A stretch of 12,388 bases of DNA, from positions 1-12,388 of the forward strand of contig JAITDF010000626.1 in assembly GCA_031282705.1 (NCBI GenBank), written 5' to 3'. The position numbers and the translations under genes are program-made. Source of the DNA: Opitutaceae bacterium. GTDB taxonomy: Bacteria; Verrucomicrobiota; Verrucomicrobiia; Opitutales; Opitutaceae. The notes beneath the pieces are model-generated. The model did no database searches. It worked only from the letters and a program-made list of their open reading frames with translations, and was not told the DNA's origin. Positions 5,577-12,197 of this stretch are shown here, piece by piece; position 1 is the first letter of the stretch; each line of letters opens with the position of its first letter.

Positions 5577-7043
5577 AGCATCCTCCTCATCCCCGTGGGC
5601 ATCGTCCTCGGCATCATGATCCTCATCGGCATCATACGGCGCTACCGCATGTGCCCGCCCGACCGCGTCCTCGTGGTCTATGGCAAAATCTTCGGCAAAG
5701 GCGCGGCGCGCTGCTACAACGGCGGCGCCACCTTCGTCATGCCCGTCTTCCAAAGCTACTCCTACCTGAGCCTCGCCCCCATCACCATCGAGATACCCCT
5801 GCGCAACGCCCTTTCGAGCCAGAACATCCGCATCAACGCCCCCGCCAACTTCGCCGTCGCCATCTCCAACGACCCCGAAATCATGGGCAACGCCGCCACC
5901 CGCCTGCTCGGCAAAACCCCAGCCGAAATCGCCGAACTCGCCCGCGAAATCATCACCGGCCAGATGCGCGTCGTCATCGCCACCATGACCATCGAGGAAA
6001 TCAACGCCGACCGCGAAAAACTCATCTCCCTCATTACCACTGGCGTCGAAGTTGAACTGCGCAAAATTGGACTCCATCTTATCAACTGCAACGTCACCGA
6101 TATCACCGACGAATCCGGCTACATCGACGCCCTCGGCAAGGAAGCCGCCGCCAAAGCCATCAACGACGCCCAAATCAAAGTCGCCCAGGAAAACCAGCGC
6201 GGCGCCATCGGCCGGGCCGAAGCCGAGCGCCTGCAAGCCATCCGCGTCGCCGAAGCCGAGGCCGAGGCCGCCATCGGACGCAACCGCGCCCAGCAAACCA
6301 TCGTCACTTCCCAGGCCGAACTCGCCGAAAAACAAGCCGAAGGCGAACGCCGCGCCGAAGCCGCGCAAAAAACCGCCAAGGCCGAGGCCGAACGCCTCGC
6401 CTTTGAAGCCCAGAAAAACACCGAGGACGCCCGCGCCAAACGCGACGAAGCCGCCGCCATCGCCGACCAGGTCGCCCAGGCCAACGCCGCCAAGGAAAAA
6501 ATCCGCGTGGACGCCGAGGCCCGCGCCACCCAGGCCAAAGTCATCGCCGGCGGCCAGGCCGACGCCGCGCGCATCGCCGCCGAAGGCGAGGCCGCCGCCA
6601 TCAGGACAAAAGCCGAGGCCGAGGCCGCCGCCATCGCCATGAAACTCACCGCCGAGGCCAAAGGCAAACTCGCCCTCCTCGAAGCCGAGGCCAAAGGCCG
6701 CCAGGCCCTCCTCGACGCGCAAGCCGACGGCCTCGCCAAATTCACCCAAGGCGGACGCGACGCCGCCGCGGCCATCCACCTCATCCTCGCCCAGCAAGTC
6801 GTCGAAGTCGCCCGCGTGCAATCCGACGCCATCCAGAAACTGAAATTCGACAAAATCGTCGTCATGGGCGGCGGCGACGCCGGCGGCACGGCGGGCGCCT
6901 TTGTCCAGGACCTCTACAAAAACGTGCTCCCCCTGCACGAAGTCGCCAAGGCCGCGGGCGTGACGCTCCCCGGCTTCCTCGGCGCCGCCGCCGGCGCGGA
7001 GAAAAAAGCCCCCTCCGCCCCGGAAAAGAAACCCGCGCCATAA
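5547..7043 (+). CDS. Flotillin family protein (SPFH domain)
   Basis: A 498-residue flotillin-type scaffold of membrane microdomains, most like FloT (YuaG). Residues 8-30 form one hydrophobic hairpin or membrane segment (SILLIPVGIVLGIMILIGII). The SPFH/PHB domain spans about 36-190 (DRVLVVYGK ... VELRKIGLHLINCNVTDI). A long Ala/Glu/Lys-rich coiled coil with repeated AEAEA and EAKG motifs spans about 195-395. The C-terminal part (400-498) contains the oligomerisation-type segment ILAQQVVEVARVQSDAIQKLKFDKIVVM and a Pro/Lys-rich tail. Two in-frame ATGs are possible, 5547 and 5565, each following a copy of a TTATGAACA repeat; neither has a ribosome site. It follows the NfeD-like gene. Synonymous codon choice (nearly all GCC for Ala, CTC for Leu) is markedly unlike the GCG/CTG-rich polymerase gene nearby. 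Confidence 0.95.
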   Translation: MNTTGIMNNISILLIPVGIVLGIMILIGIIRRYRMCPPDRVLVVYGKIFGKGAARCYNGGATFVMPVFQSYSYLSLAPITIEIPLRNALSSQNIRINAPANFAVAISNDPEIMGNAATRLLGKTPAEIAELAREIITGQMRVVIATMTIEEINADREKLISLITTGVEVELRKIGLHLINCNVTDITDESGYIDALGKEAAAKAINDAQIKVAQENQRGAIGRAEAERLQAIRVAEAEAEAAIGRNRAQQTIVTSQAELAEKQAEGERRAEAAQKTAKAEAERLAFEAQKNTEDARAKRDEAAAIADQVAQANAAKEKIRVDAEARATQAKVIAGGQADAARIAAEGEAAAIRTKAEAEAAAIAMKLTAEAKGKLALLEAEAKGRQALLDAQADGLAKFTQGGRDAAAAIHLILAQQVVEVARVQSDAIQKLKFDKIVVMGGGDAGGTAGAFVQDLYKNVLPLHEVAKAAGVTLPGFLGAAAGAEKKAPSAPEKKPAP

Positions 7044-7100
7044 ACCAAGCCGCTGCCGCCCCGTCCGCCACCGCCACCTCCTCCTCCCTGAAAGCCGTCA

Positions 7101-7180
7101 ACGCGGGCGGGGCAATAAATTGCCCCGTCGTTCCGAGCGAAGCGAGAAGCCTGACAAGCGGTGACAAGTCACCGCACTCC
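7101..7180. repeat. Paired-palindrome element at a convergent gene junction
   Basis: Two perfect palindromes lie 31 bp apart: GGGGCAAT-AA-ATTGCCCC (7109-7126) and GCGGTGAC-AA-GTCACCGC (7158-7175). Both have 8-bp stems and a 2-nt AA centre (TT on the other strand), but unrelated stem sequences. Between them is GTTCCGAGCGAAGCGAGAAG. Neither is followed by a T-run, so simple terminators are not indicated. The element sits between the 3' ends of flotillin and tonB, a position typical of REP-like sequences. Confidence 0.75.
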
Positions 7181-7212
7181 AAGAAAGCCCCGCCGCCGGA
7201 CGCCGGACGGGG
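7181..7212 (-). terminator. Probable rho-independent terminator of the tonB gene
   Basis: Read on the minus strand, CCCCG (7212-7208) and CGGGG (7192-7188) enclose a GC-rich interior that can pair further (TCCGG with CCGG-like bases). The stem is followed directly by CTTTCTT (7187-7181). It starts two bases after the tonB stop codon. Confidence 0.5.
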
Positions 7213-7214
7213 AA

Positions 7215-7892
7215 CTATTCCGAATCGCTCAGGCTGAACACGACAGGCATGTGCATCGTGAAGCGCACCGGCACGCCGTTTTTGCGGCCAGGCTCGAAAC
7301 GCCACTTGGCCACCGCGCGCAGCGTCGGCTCCTCGAACTCGCGGTGCGTCGATTCCACCACGCGCGCGTCCGTCACGAAACCTTTTTCATCGACCACGAA
7401 CGCGACCGTCACCGAGCCTTCGATGCCCGCGCTTTTCGCCGCGTGCGGATACGCCGGCGCGGCGCGGAAACGCGTGCCCGGCGTGTTGTCGAGAAACCGC
7501 ATGTCGAGCACCGGCGGCCCGCCTTTCCCGTCCCCGTCACCCCTGAGATAATCGCCGGGCGGGATGGTGGTGATCGGGCCGAGCATTCCCGCCTTGTTGT
7601 CGGGCGCGAACACCGCCGGCGTCGTTTCCATGCCGTCGCGCGGGTTCAGGATCACGGGATCGAGCACCGGCACCGGGCGCGCGGGCGCCTCGATTTCCGG
7701 CCTCGGCCCGTCGTCATCGTCCCGCGCCGGCGGCGGTTCGGGCGGCAGGGGTTTGGGCGGGGTCCACTGCGGCTCGATTTCCACCAGATTGCCGGGAGTG
7801 ATTGCCGGCGTGTTTCCATTGTTGAAGCCCAGCAGCACGAGCGCGTGCGCGGCTGCGGCGAAGATTCCGGGGAGGATGAGTCTGGTTGTCAT
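7215..7892 (-). CDS. TonB family energy transducer
   Basis: A 225-residue protein that would carry energy from an inner-membrane proton-driven motor to outer-membrane receptors. Residues 5-23 form a single N-terminal membrane anchor. Residues 40-80 are Pro-rich with an acidic patch (DDDD, 58-61), the usual periplasm-spanning spacer. Residues 147-221 are a TonB C-terminal domain: AYPHAAKSAGIEGSVTVAFV, then the GFVTDARVVEST strand and KWRFEPGRKNGVPVR. The start at 7892 is fixed by a strong ribosome site. No ExbB, ExbD or TonB-dependent receptor is adjacent, so its partners must be encoded elsewhere. It is downstream of, and in the same direction as, the ABC permease, but a 161-bp repeat-containing gap with an AT-rich patch (7941-7968) suggests its own promoter. 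It may be one of several TonB paralogues. Confidence 0.92.
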   Translation of the reverse strand: MTTRLILPGIFAAAAHALVLLGFNNGNTPAITPGNLVEIEPQWTPPKPLPPEPPPARDDDDGPRPEIEAPARPVPVLDPVILNPRDGMETTPAVFAPDNKAGMLGPITTIPPGDYLRGDGDGKGGPPVLDMRFLDNTPGTRFRAAPAYPHAAKSAGIEGSVTVAFVVDEKGFVTDARVVESTHREFEEPTLRAVAKWRFEPGRKNGVPVRFTMHMPVVFSLSDSE

Positions 7893-7897
7893 GGCGG

Positions 7898-7904
7898 CTC
7901 CTTT
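7898..7904 (-). promoter_or_regulatory. Strong Shine-Dalgarno site of the tonB gene
   Basis: AAAGGAG on the minus strand, five bases before the ATG at 7892. It is the best ribosome site in the window; most other genes here have none. Confidence 0.8.
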
Positions 7905-7961
7905 GTTGAGGGTTCACCCCTGTTACGCGCCGCCGGGCGGTTTATTATTAAAAATCGAAAA

Positions 7962-8047
7962 CTATTTTCCGCCGCGCCCGTTTTTTCCAGCGCACCGTTT
8001 TTTCCGCCGCGCCCGTTTTCCCGGCGCATCCGTTATTCCGGCGCGCC
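7962..8047. repeat. Imperfect tandem repeat of CCGTTTTTTCCGGCGCG
   Basis: Five units of 16-18 bp follow one another (starting near 7962, 7978, 7995, 8013 and 8030). Each has a T-rich half (CCGTTTTTTCC) and a GC-rich half (GCCGCGC or GGCGCAT). They fill the gap between the permease stop and the tonB leader. No stem-loop with a T-run was found for the permease gene. Confidence 0.65.
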
Positions 8048-8053
8048 GCCGCC

Positions 8054-9187
8054 TCAATCCAGCGTCCGCCGGTAGCGTTTCAGCGCGACGGCCATCACCG
8101 CCGCCATGAACAGCGCGATCGGCCAAAGCTCCGGCGCGATGTCCGCGAAGCCGGCGCCCTTCAGCAGCACGCCGCGCGCGATGCGCAGGAAATGCGTCAG
8201 CGGCAGGCAGCCGCCGACGGCCTGCGCCCAGCCCGGCATGCCGCGAAACGGGAACATGAACCCCGAGAGCAGCAGCGAGGGCAGGAAAAAGAAAAACGCC
8301 ATCTGCACCGCCTGGAGCTGGTTTTTCGCCAGCGTGGAAAACGTGATGCCCACCGACAGGTTCGCCACGATGAACAGCAGCGCCACGGCGTAGAGCAGGG
8401 CCAGGCTCCCCTCCATCGGCACGTCGAAGAGCAGCCGCGCCGCCCCCAGCACCAGCGAGATTTGCAGGTAGCCGACCGCGATATACGGCAGGATTTTCCC
8501 CGTCAGCACCTCCAGCGGGCGCACCGGCGTGGCGAGCAGGTTTTCCATCGTGCCGCGCTCGCGTTCGCGCGTGATGGCCAGCGCGGTGATGATGACCATC
8601 GTCATCGTCAGCACCACGCCCATCAAGCCCGGCACGGTGTTGTATTGCGTGATGTTTTCCGGGTTGAAATGGCGGTGCACGAGCAGCTCCACCGGCCCGG
8701 CGCCGCCGTGCAACTCCGCCAGCGGGCCGGGCAGGTCGCGGTCGAGCACGCCGGCCATGAGCAGCGAGAGCGCCGCCAGCGCCGGCCCCGTGGCCGCGGG
8801 GTCGGTCGCGTCGGCCTCCAGCAGGACCGCCGGGCGCTCCCCGCGCAGCAGCCGGCGCGAAAAATCCACGGGGATGTTGAGCACGAACTGCGCCCTGCCG
8901 AGTTGCAGCAACTCGCGCGCCGCCGCCTCGGACGGCGCGTGGTCGCGCACCTCGAAATACCCGCTGCGCCGCATCGCCTGCACGATGGCGCGCGCATACG
9001 GGCCGCCGTCGGCGTCGAGCACGACCGTGGGCAGATGCCGCGGGTCGGAGTTGATCGCGTAGCCAAACAACAACAGTTGCACGACCGGGATGCCCACGAT
9101 CATCGCAAACGTCGCGCGGTCGCGCCGCATCTGGACAAACTCCTTCAGCACGACGGCCCGGAGGCGCCCTGGGGAAAACCAGCTCAT
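8054..9187 (-). CDS. ABC-2 type transporter permease (YbhS/YbhR/YhhJ-like)
   Basis: A 377-residue inner-membrane permease of an export ABC transporter. One membrane segment (about 27-45, FAMIVGIPVVQLLLFGYAI) is followed by a large extracytoplasmic domain (about 46-180) and then a C-terminal block of five segments: about 187-206, 233-255, 261-283, 293-312 and 353-370. The coupling-loop motif RERERGTMENLLATPV (207-222) followed by GKILPY is typical of ABC-2 exporters of the YbhS/YhhJ type. The start overlaps the ATPase stop (ATGA, 9187-9184), indicating translational coupling. In E. coli this group works as two different permeases; only one is present here, so it may form a homodimer. The substrate is not deducible. 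Confidence 0.94.
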   Translation of the reverse strand: MSWFSPGRLRAVVLKEFVQMRRDRATFAMIVGIPVVQLLLFGYAINSDPRHLPTVVLDADGGPYARAIVQAMRRSGYFEVRDHAPSEAAARELLQLGRAQFVLNIPVDFSRRLLRGERPAVLLEADATDPAATGPALAALSLLMAGVLDRDLPGPLAELHGGAGPVELLVHRHFNPENITQYNTVPGLMGVVLTMTMVIITALAITRERERGTMENLLATPVRPLEVLTGKILPYIAVGYLQISLVLGAARLLFDVPMEGSLALLYAVALLFIVANLSVGITFSTLAKNQLQAVQMAFFFFLPSLLLSGFMFPFRGMPGWAQAVGGCLPLTHFLRIARGVLLKGAGFADIAPELWPIALFMAAVMAVALKRYRRTLD

Positions 9188-10149
9188 GGCCGCGGCGCCT
9201 CCTCCCGCGTTTCGGACGCCGCGGCGCCGCGCTCGAAATTATCCCGCGCCGCGCCCATCAGGCTGATGAACACATCCTCCAGCCCCGGCGTGATCTCCGC
9301 GCAACGCTGCGCGCCGCCGCGAAACGCCTCCGCCAGGCTCGCCTGCGCGCGCGCCCGGTCGCGCGTGCTCACGTGGAGCGTGCCGCCAAACGCCACCACC
9401 TGCTCCAGGCCCGGCAGGGCGCGCAGCCGCGCCGCCGTGCGCGGCAGGTCCGGGCCGCCGATTTCCCACGTGGCCAGGCCCGCGCGCGCGATGACCTCGG
9501 GCACCGTGCCGCGCGCGAGCAGGCTGCCGTAGGCGATGTAGGCGATGCGGTGGCAGCGTTCGGCCTCGTCCATGTAGTGCGTGGTGACGAGCACGGTGAG
9601 GCCCCCGGCGGCGAGCTGGTGAATCTCGTCCCAGAACTCGCGGCGCGCCTTCGGGTCCACGCCCGCGGTCGGCTCGTCGAGCAGGAGCAGTTTCGGGCGG
9701 TGGATCAGGCACGCCGCCAGCGCGAGCCGTTGTTTCCAGCCGCCGGAGAGCTGCCCCGCGAGCTGGCGGCTGCGCCCGGCCAGCCCGAGCCGTTCCAGGC
9801 TTTCCGCCACCGCCGCGCGCCGGTCGGGCACGGCATAAAGGCGCGCCACGAAGTCGAGGTTTTCGCGGATGCTCAAATCCTCATAAAGGCTGAACCGCTG
9901 CGTCATGTAGCCGACTTGCAGCCGGATCGCCGCCTGCTGCCGCAGCACGTCGAGCCCCAGGCAGGCGCCGCTCCCGGCGTCGGGCGTGAGCAGGCCGCAC
10001 AACATGCGGATGAAGGTCGTCTTGCCCGAGCCGTTCGGCCCCAGAAACCCGTGGATTTCCCCGCGCCCGACCTGCATGTCGAGTCCGTTGACGACCGTTT
10101 TTCCGCCGAATCGCTTCGTGATTCCCTGCACGTCGATGACAAGGTCCAT
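9184..10149 (-). CDS. ABC transporter ATP-binding protein (single domain, YbhF-like)
   Basis: A 321-residue ATPase that powers the adjoining ABC-2 permease. Walker A is GPNGSGKTT (37-45), the Q-loop is YMTQRF (Q84), the signature is LSGGWKQRL (134-142), Walker B is LLLLDEP (D158, E159) and the switch histidine is H191 (VTTHYMDEAE). The C-terminal third (about 225-321) ends with a LEDVFISLMG segment, common in drug-export ATPases of this group. E. coli YbhF has two fused ATPase domains; this one has a single domain and must dimerise. The ATG at 10149 is the first in frame and lacks a ribosome site. Upstream is a 323-bp repeat-filled gap separating it from the adaptor gene of the same cluster. 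Confidence 0.95.
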   Translation of the reverse strand: MDLVIDVQGITKRFGGKTVVNGLDMQVGRGEIHGFLGPNGSGKTTFIRMLCGLLTPDAGSGACLGLDVLRQQAAIRLQVGYMTQRFSLYEDLSIRENLDFVARLYAVPDRRAAVAESLERLGLAGRSRQLAGQLSGGWKQRLALAACLIHRPKLLLLDEPTAGVDPKARREFWDEIHQLAAGGLTVLVTTHYMDEAERCHRIAYIAYGSLLARGTVPEVIARAGLATWEIGGPDLPRTAARLRALPGLEQVVAFGGTLHVSTRDRARAQASLAEAFRGGAQRCAEITPGLEDVFISLMGAARDNFERGAAASETREEAPRP

Positions 10150-10160
10150 GGCTGTATATA

Positions 10161-10229
10161 CAAACCGCTAAAAACGCGAAAAATCGCTAAAAATCTTGCA
10201 ACCGCGAAGGGCGCGAAGAACGCGAAGAT
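10161..10229. repeat. 9-nt-period CGCGAAGNN repeat, left copy
   Basis: CGCTAAAAA (10166), CGCGAAAAA (10175) and, after one extra T, CGCTAAAAA (10185) form one run. CGCGAAGGG (10203), CGCGAAGAA (10212) and CGCGAAGAT (10221) form a second. The second run is matched in inverted orientation by 10434-10463, so the two bracket the hairpin element at 10230-10325. Confidence 0.75.
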
Positions 10230-10325
10230 TTAATAACTGATGTTACGCAGTCGGCAGATTTTGGCAGGGCGGTCTCGCCGGGACCGCCCTGCCAAAACTG
10301 GCCGCCGCGTAGCATCAGTTAATAA
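10230..10325. repeat. Nested palindromic element with 19-bp terminal inverted repeats
   Basis: The ends TTAATAACTGATGTTACGC (10230-10248) and the reverse complement of 10307-10325 agree at 17 of 19 positions. Inside is a perfect 16-bp stem, TTTTGGCAGGGCGGTC (10259-10274) with its complement at 10282-10297; the stem can extend by one G-U pair and a C-G pair to leave a 3-nt GCC loop. It has no coding content. The end motif CTGATGTTACGCAG resembles CTGACGTAACGCAG at the right edge of the window. The layout is that of a MITE-like or REPIN-like insertion within the ABC efflux cluster. Confidence 0.75.
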
Positions 10326-10349
10326 ATGAAACTTATTCTTCAAAAAGAG

Positions 10350-10463
10350 CGCCGGCCCTTTGCGGTTTATGTGGTTGTTTATCATCCTGTATTATTTTCG
10401 CGTCCTTTGGCGATTCCAGCGGCTATAAAAATTCTCTTCGCATCCTTCGTGCCCTTCGCGGTT
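10350..10463. repeat. CGCGAAGNN repeat, right copy, inverted and partly decayed
   Basis: Read on the minus strand, 10463-10434 gives AACCGCGAAGGGCACGAAGG followed by ATGCGAAGAG, again in 9-nt steps. Further decayed units follow: ATCGCCAAAGGACGCGAAAA near 10415-10396 and AACCGCAAAGG near 10372-10362. No gene is seen between 10150 and 10472. Confidence 0.6.
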
Positions 10464-10472
10464 CATAATAAA

Positions 10473-11462
10473 CTATTCCGCCGGTCTCACGTCCACCGGC
10501 TGCCCCGGATGCAGGTCGCGCGCCGCCTCGCCGGAGAAAACCGCCTCGACCATGAACACCAGTTTCGCCCGGTTTTCGCGGTTGTATAAAACCGGCGGCG
10601 TGTATTCGGGCGAGGGCGACACATGGCTCACCCGCGCTTCCAGCGGCGCGGCCTGCCCGTCCATATGCACCCGCACCGCGGCGCCGGGCTTCAGCGCGGC
10701 CAGCGCCGGCTCCGGCACGAAGAAGCGGGCTTTTAAAAACTCCGGCGGCAGCAGCACCACCACGGGGCGCCCGGCGGGCACGTATTCGCCCTCGCGGTAG
10801 AGGGTGTCGAAGACCAGCCCGGCGCGCGGCGCGGTCTGCGCCATTTGCGACGCGTTCCATTGCGCGCGGTCCACCGCCGCGCGGGCGGAGACCGCCTCCG
10901 CCCGCGCCGCCGCGAGCGCGTCGGCCCGCCCGCCGAGCCGCGCCGTCGCCAGGTTCGCCTCGATTTGCGCCACCGCCGCCGCCGCCGCCGCGCTCGCGTG
11001 GCGCGACCGGTCGTAGTCGTCCTGGGAGATCACGGTGGCGGCGAGGAGTTGCTGCTGTCTTGAGAGGTCGAGCGCGGCCATGTCCGCGCGGGCTTTGGCC
11101 TCGGCGAGTTGGGATTCGATGGCGGCGATTTCCGAGGGGCGCGCCCCTTTTCCCAAATCCGCCAGCCGCGCCTCCGCCGAGCGCAACGCGCCCCGCGCCT
11201 CCTCCAGCGCCGCGCGCTCCGCCACGCTCTCCAGCGCGAACAGCGCCGCGCCCGCCTCCACGCGCCGCCCCTTCGCCACCGACAGCGTCTCCAGCCGGCC
11301 GGGCAGCGGCGCGCCCACCTGCACAAACTCGGCCTCCAGGTAGCCCTGCCACGCCCCCGTGTCGCGCTTCGCGCAACCGGACGGCGGCAGCGCGCCGAGG
11401 AAGAGCAGCACGGCCATTGCGCCCGCGCCCGCCTTTGTATTATTGCCCAAAATGTTTCTCAT
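10473..11462 (-). CDS. HlyD/YbhG-like periplasmic adaptor (membrane fusion protein)
   Basis: A 329-residue adaptor that would link the inner-membrane ABC exporter to an outer-membrane channel. Residues 16-30 are a hydrophobic export signal ending in Cys30 (PPSGC), so a lipid anchor is possible though the lipobox is imperfect. Residues 45-75 are the first half of the lipoyl-type domain (APLPGRLETLSVAKGRRVEAG). Residues 78-205 form a long Ala/Glu/Arg-rich alpha-helical hairpin. The second lipoyl half (AGLVFDTLYREGEYVPAGRPVV) and beta-barrel region follow, with SPEYTPPVLYNRENR near 285-298 as seen in YbhG/YhiI-type adaptors. The start overlaps the 3' end of the TetR gene by 23 bp, suggesting coupling; M16 at 11417 is an alternative start but would lose the basic n-region. 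The ATPase and permease lie downstream across a repeat-filled gap. Confidence 0.92.
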   Translation of the reverse strand: MRNILGNNTKAGAGAMAVLLFLGALPPSGCAKRDTGAWQGYLEAEFVQVGAPLPGRLETLSVAKGRRVEAGAALFALESVAERAALEEARGALRSAEARLADLGKGARPSEIAAIESQLAEAKARADMAALDLSRQQQLLAATVISQDDYDRSRHASAAAAAAVAQIEANLATARLGGRADALAAARAEAVSARAAVDRAQWNASQMAQTAPRAGLVFDTLYREGEYVPAGRPVVVLLPPEFLKARFFVPEPALAALKPGAAVRVHMDGQAAPLEARVSHVSPSPEYTPPVLYNRENRAKLVFMVEAVFSGEAARDLHPGQPVDVRPAE

Positions 11463-12114
11463 AGGATTTGCGTCCCTTGGTGGTGAGCAGGCCGTTCATG
11501 ACCAGGTCCAAAAGCCGGGCGATGGCCTGGCCGGGTGAAAGTCCCCACGCGGCGAGCACATCGGGCTGCGTGAACGAGCGCAGCACGCTCAACATCACAT
11601 GCGCCGCGAAATCCGTGTCGATGTCCGCGCGCACCGCGCCTTCCGCCACGCCCCTGCGCAGCAAGGCGCTCCACACCGCCGGGAAATGTTTTCCGCGCAA
11701 GTCCTCGAATTTCCGGTGCAGTTCCGGCGCGAAGCGCTGCAAGTCGCGCAGCACGTGCTCGCTGAGGCGCGCGATTCTCGGCGCGGCGGCCGCCAGGATA
11801 TCCGCCACGGTTTGGACAAACGGCCGTTCCTCCCGCAGCCTCGCCTCCACCTCGGCGCGCAGCGACGCCGCAAACTTTTCGATCGCCGCGTCCACCATTT
11901 CGTCCTTGCCCGGGAAATGCCGGTAGAGGGTTTTTTTGCTCATCCCCAGTTCATGCGCGAGCGCATCCATCGTGAGCGCGCTGTAGCCGTGCAGGAACAG
12001 CTCGCGTTCCACCTGCTCCAGAATCCTCGCGCGCGCCGCCTCGTCCGCCGCGGCCGGGGTGCCGCTCCGCGTTTTCGCCTTTCCGGATTTTTTCGCCGTC
12101 GTCGTCATCTCCAT
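11440..12114 (-). CDS. TetR/AcrR family transcriptional regulator
   Basis: A 224-residue DNA-binding regulator, first gene of the efflux cluster, probably repressing it and itself until a ligand binds. A Lys/Arg-rich tail (1-25) precedes the TetR N-terminal domain (about 28-75), with the helix-turn-helix TMDALAHELGMSKKTLYRHF at 48-67. The rest is helical ligand-binding domain with no recognisable ligand motif. ATG 12114 is chosen because AAGGG (12125-12121) lies six bases upstream; a TTG at 12117 and an ATG at 12108 are weaker. The arrangement TetR-HlyD-ATPase-permease parallels E. coli cecR-ybhG-ybhFSR. An inverted repeat upstream is a candidate operator. Confidence 0.93.
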   Translation of the reverse strand: MEMTTTAKKSGKAKTRSGTPAAADEAARARILEQVERELFLHGYSALTMDALAHELGMSKKTLYRHFPGKDEMVDAAIEKFAASLRAEVEARLREERPFVQTVADILAAAAPRIARLSEHVLRDLQRFAPELHRKFEDLRGKHFPAVWSALLRRGVAEGAVRADIDTDFAAHVMLSVLRSFTQPDVLAAWGLSPGQAIARLLDLVMNGLLTTKGRKSYEKHFGQ

Positions 12115-12120
12115 CAATTT

Positions 12121-12125
12121 CCCTT
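12121..12125 (-). promoter_or_regulatory. Ribosome site deciding the tetR start
   Basis: AAGGG on the minus strand with six bases to the ATG at 12114. The next in-frame ATG (12108) has GGAG directly abutting it, which is too close to work. Confidence 0.6.
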
Positions 12126-12126
12126 G

Positions 12127-12163
12127 GGAAACTTAAAAAGTATTATCAGTTTCCACATGTCAA
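12127..12163 (-). promoter_or_regulatory. Candidate promoter and TetR operator
   Basis: GGAAACT (12127-12133) and AGTTTCC (12148-12154) form an inverted repeat with 7-bp arms and a 14-bp AT-rich spacer. The total of 28 bp is a size seen among TetR-family operators. Read on the minus strand, TTGACA (12163-12158) is a perfect -35 box just upstream. The -10 is unclear: TAATAC is only 12 bp away, and TACTTT at 15 bp matches poorly. The overlap of an inverted repeat with a promoter-like site directly before a tetR gene supports autorepression; this is inference. Confidence 0.5.
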
Positions 12164-12197
12164 GTCCTCCCGGGTTCTGGCGAAGCGACAGTCCGCC

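Noticed and set aside
5376..6938. Long minus-strand frame opposite flotillin
   Set aside because: Gly/Phe/Asp-rich antisense reading of the Ala/Glu coiled-coil codons. Flotillin domains are clear on the plus strand.
8192..10233. Long plus-strand frames opposite the permease and ATPase
   Set aside because: Arg/His/Gln-rich shadows. Walker A, signature and Walker B motifs are on the minus strand.
10166..10463. Possible CRISPR array
   Set aside because: Repeats are 9 nt with no regular spacers and include inverted copies; no cas gene is nearby.
12140..12145. TAATAC as the -10 box of the tetR promoter
   Set aside because: It lies only 12 bp from the TTGACA, too short for a standard sigma-70 spacer.
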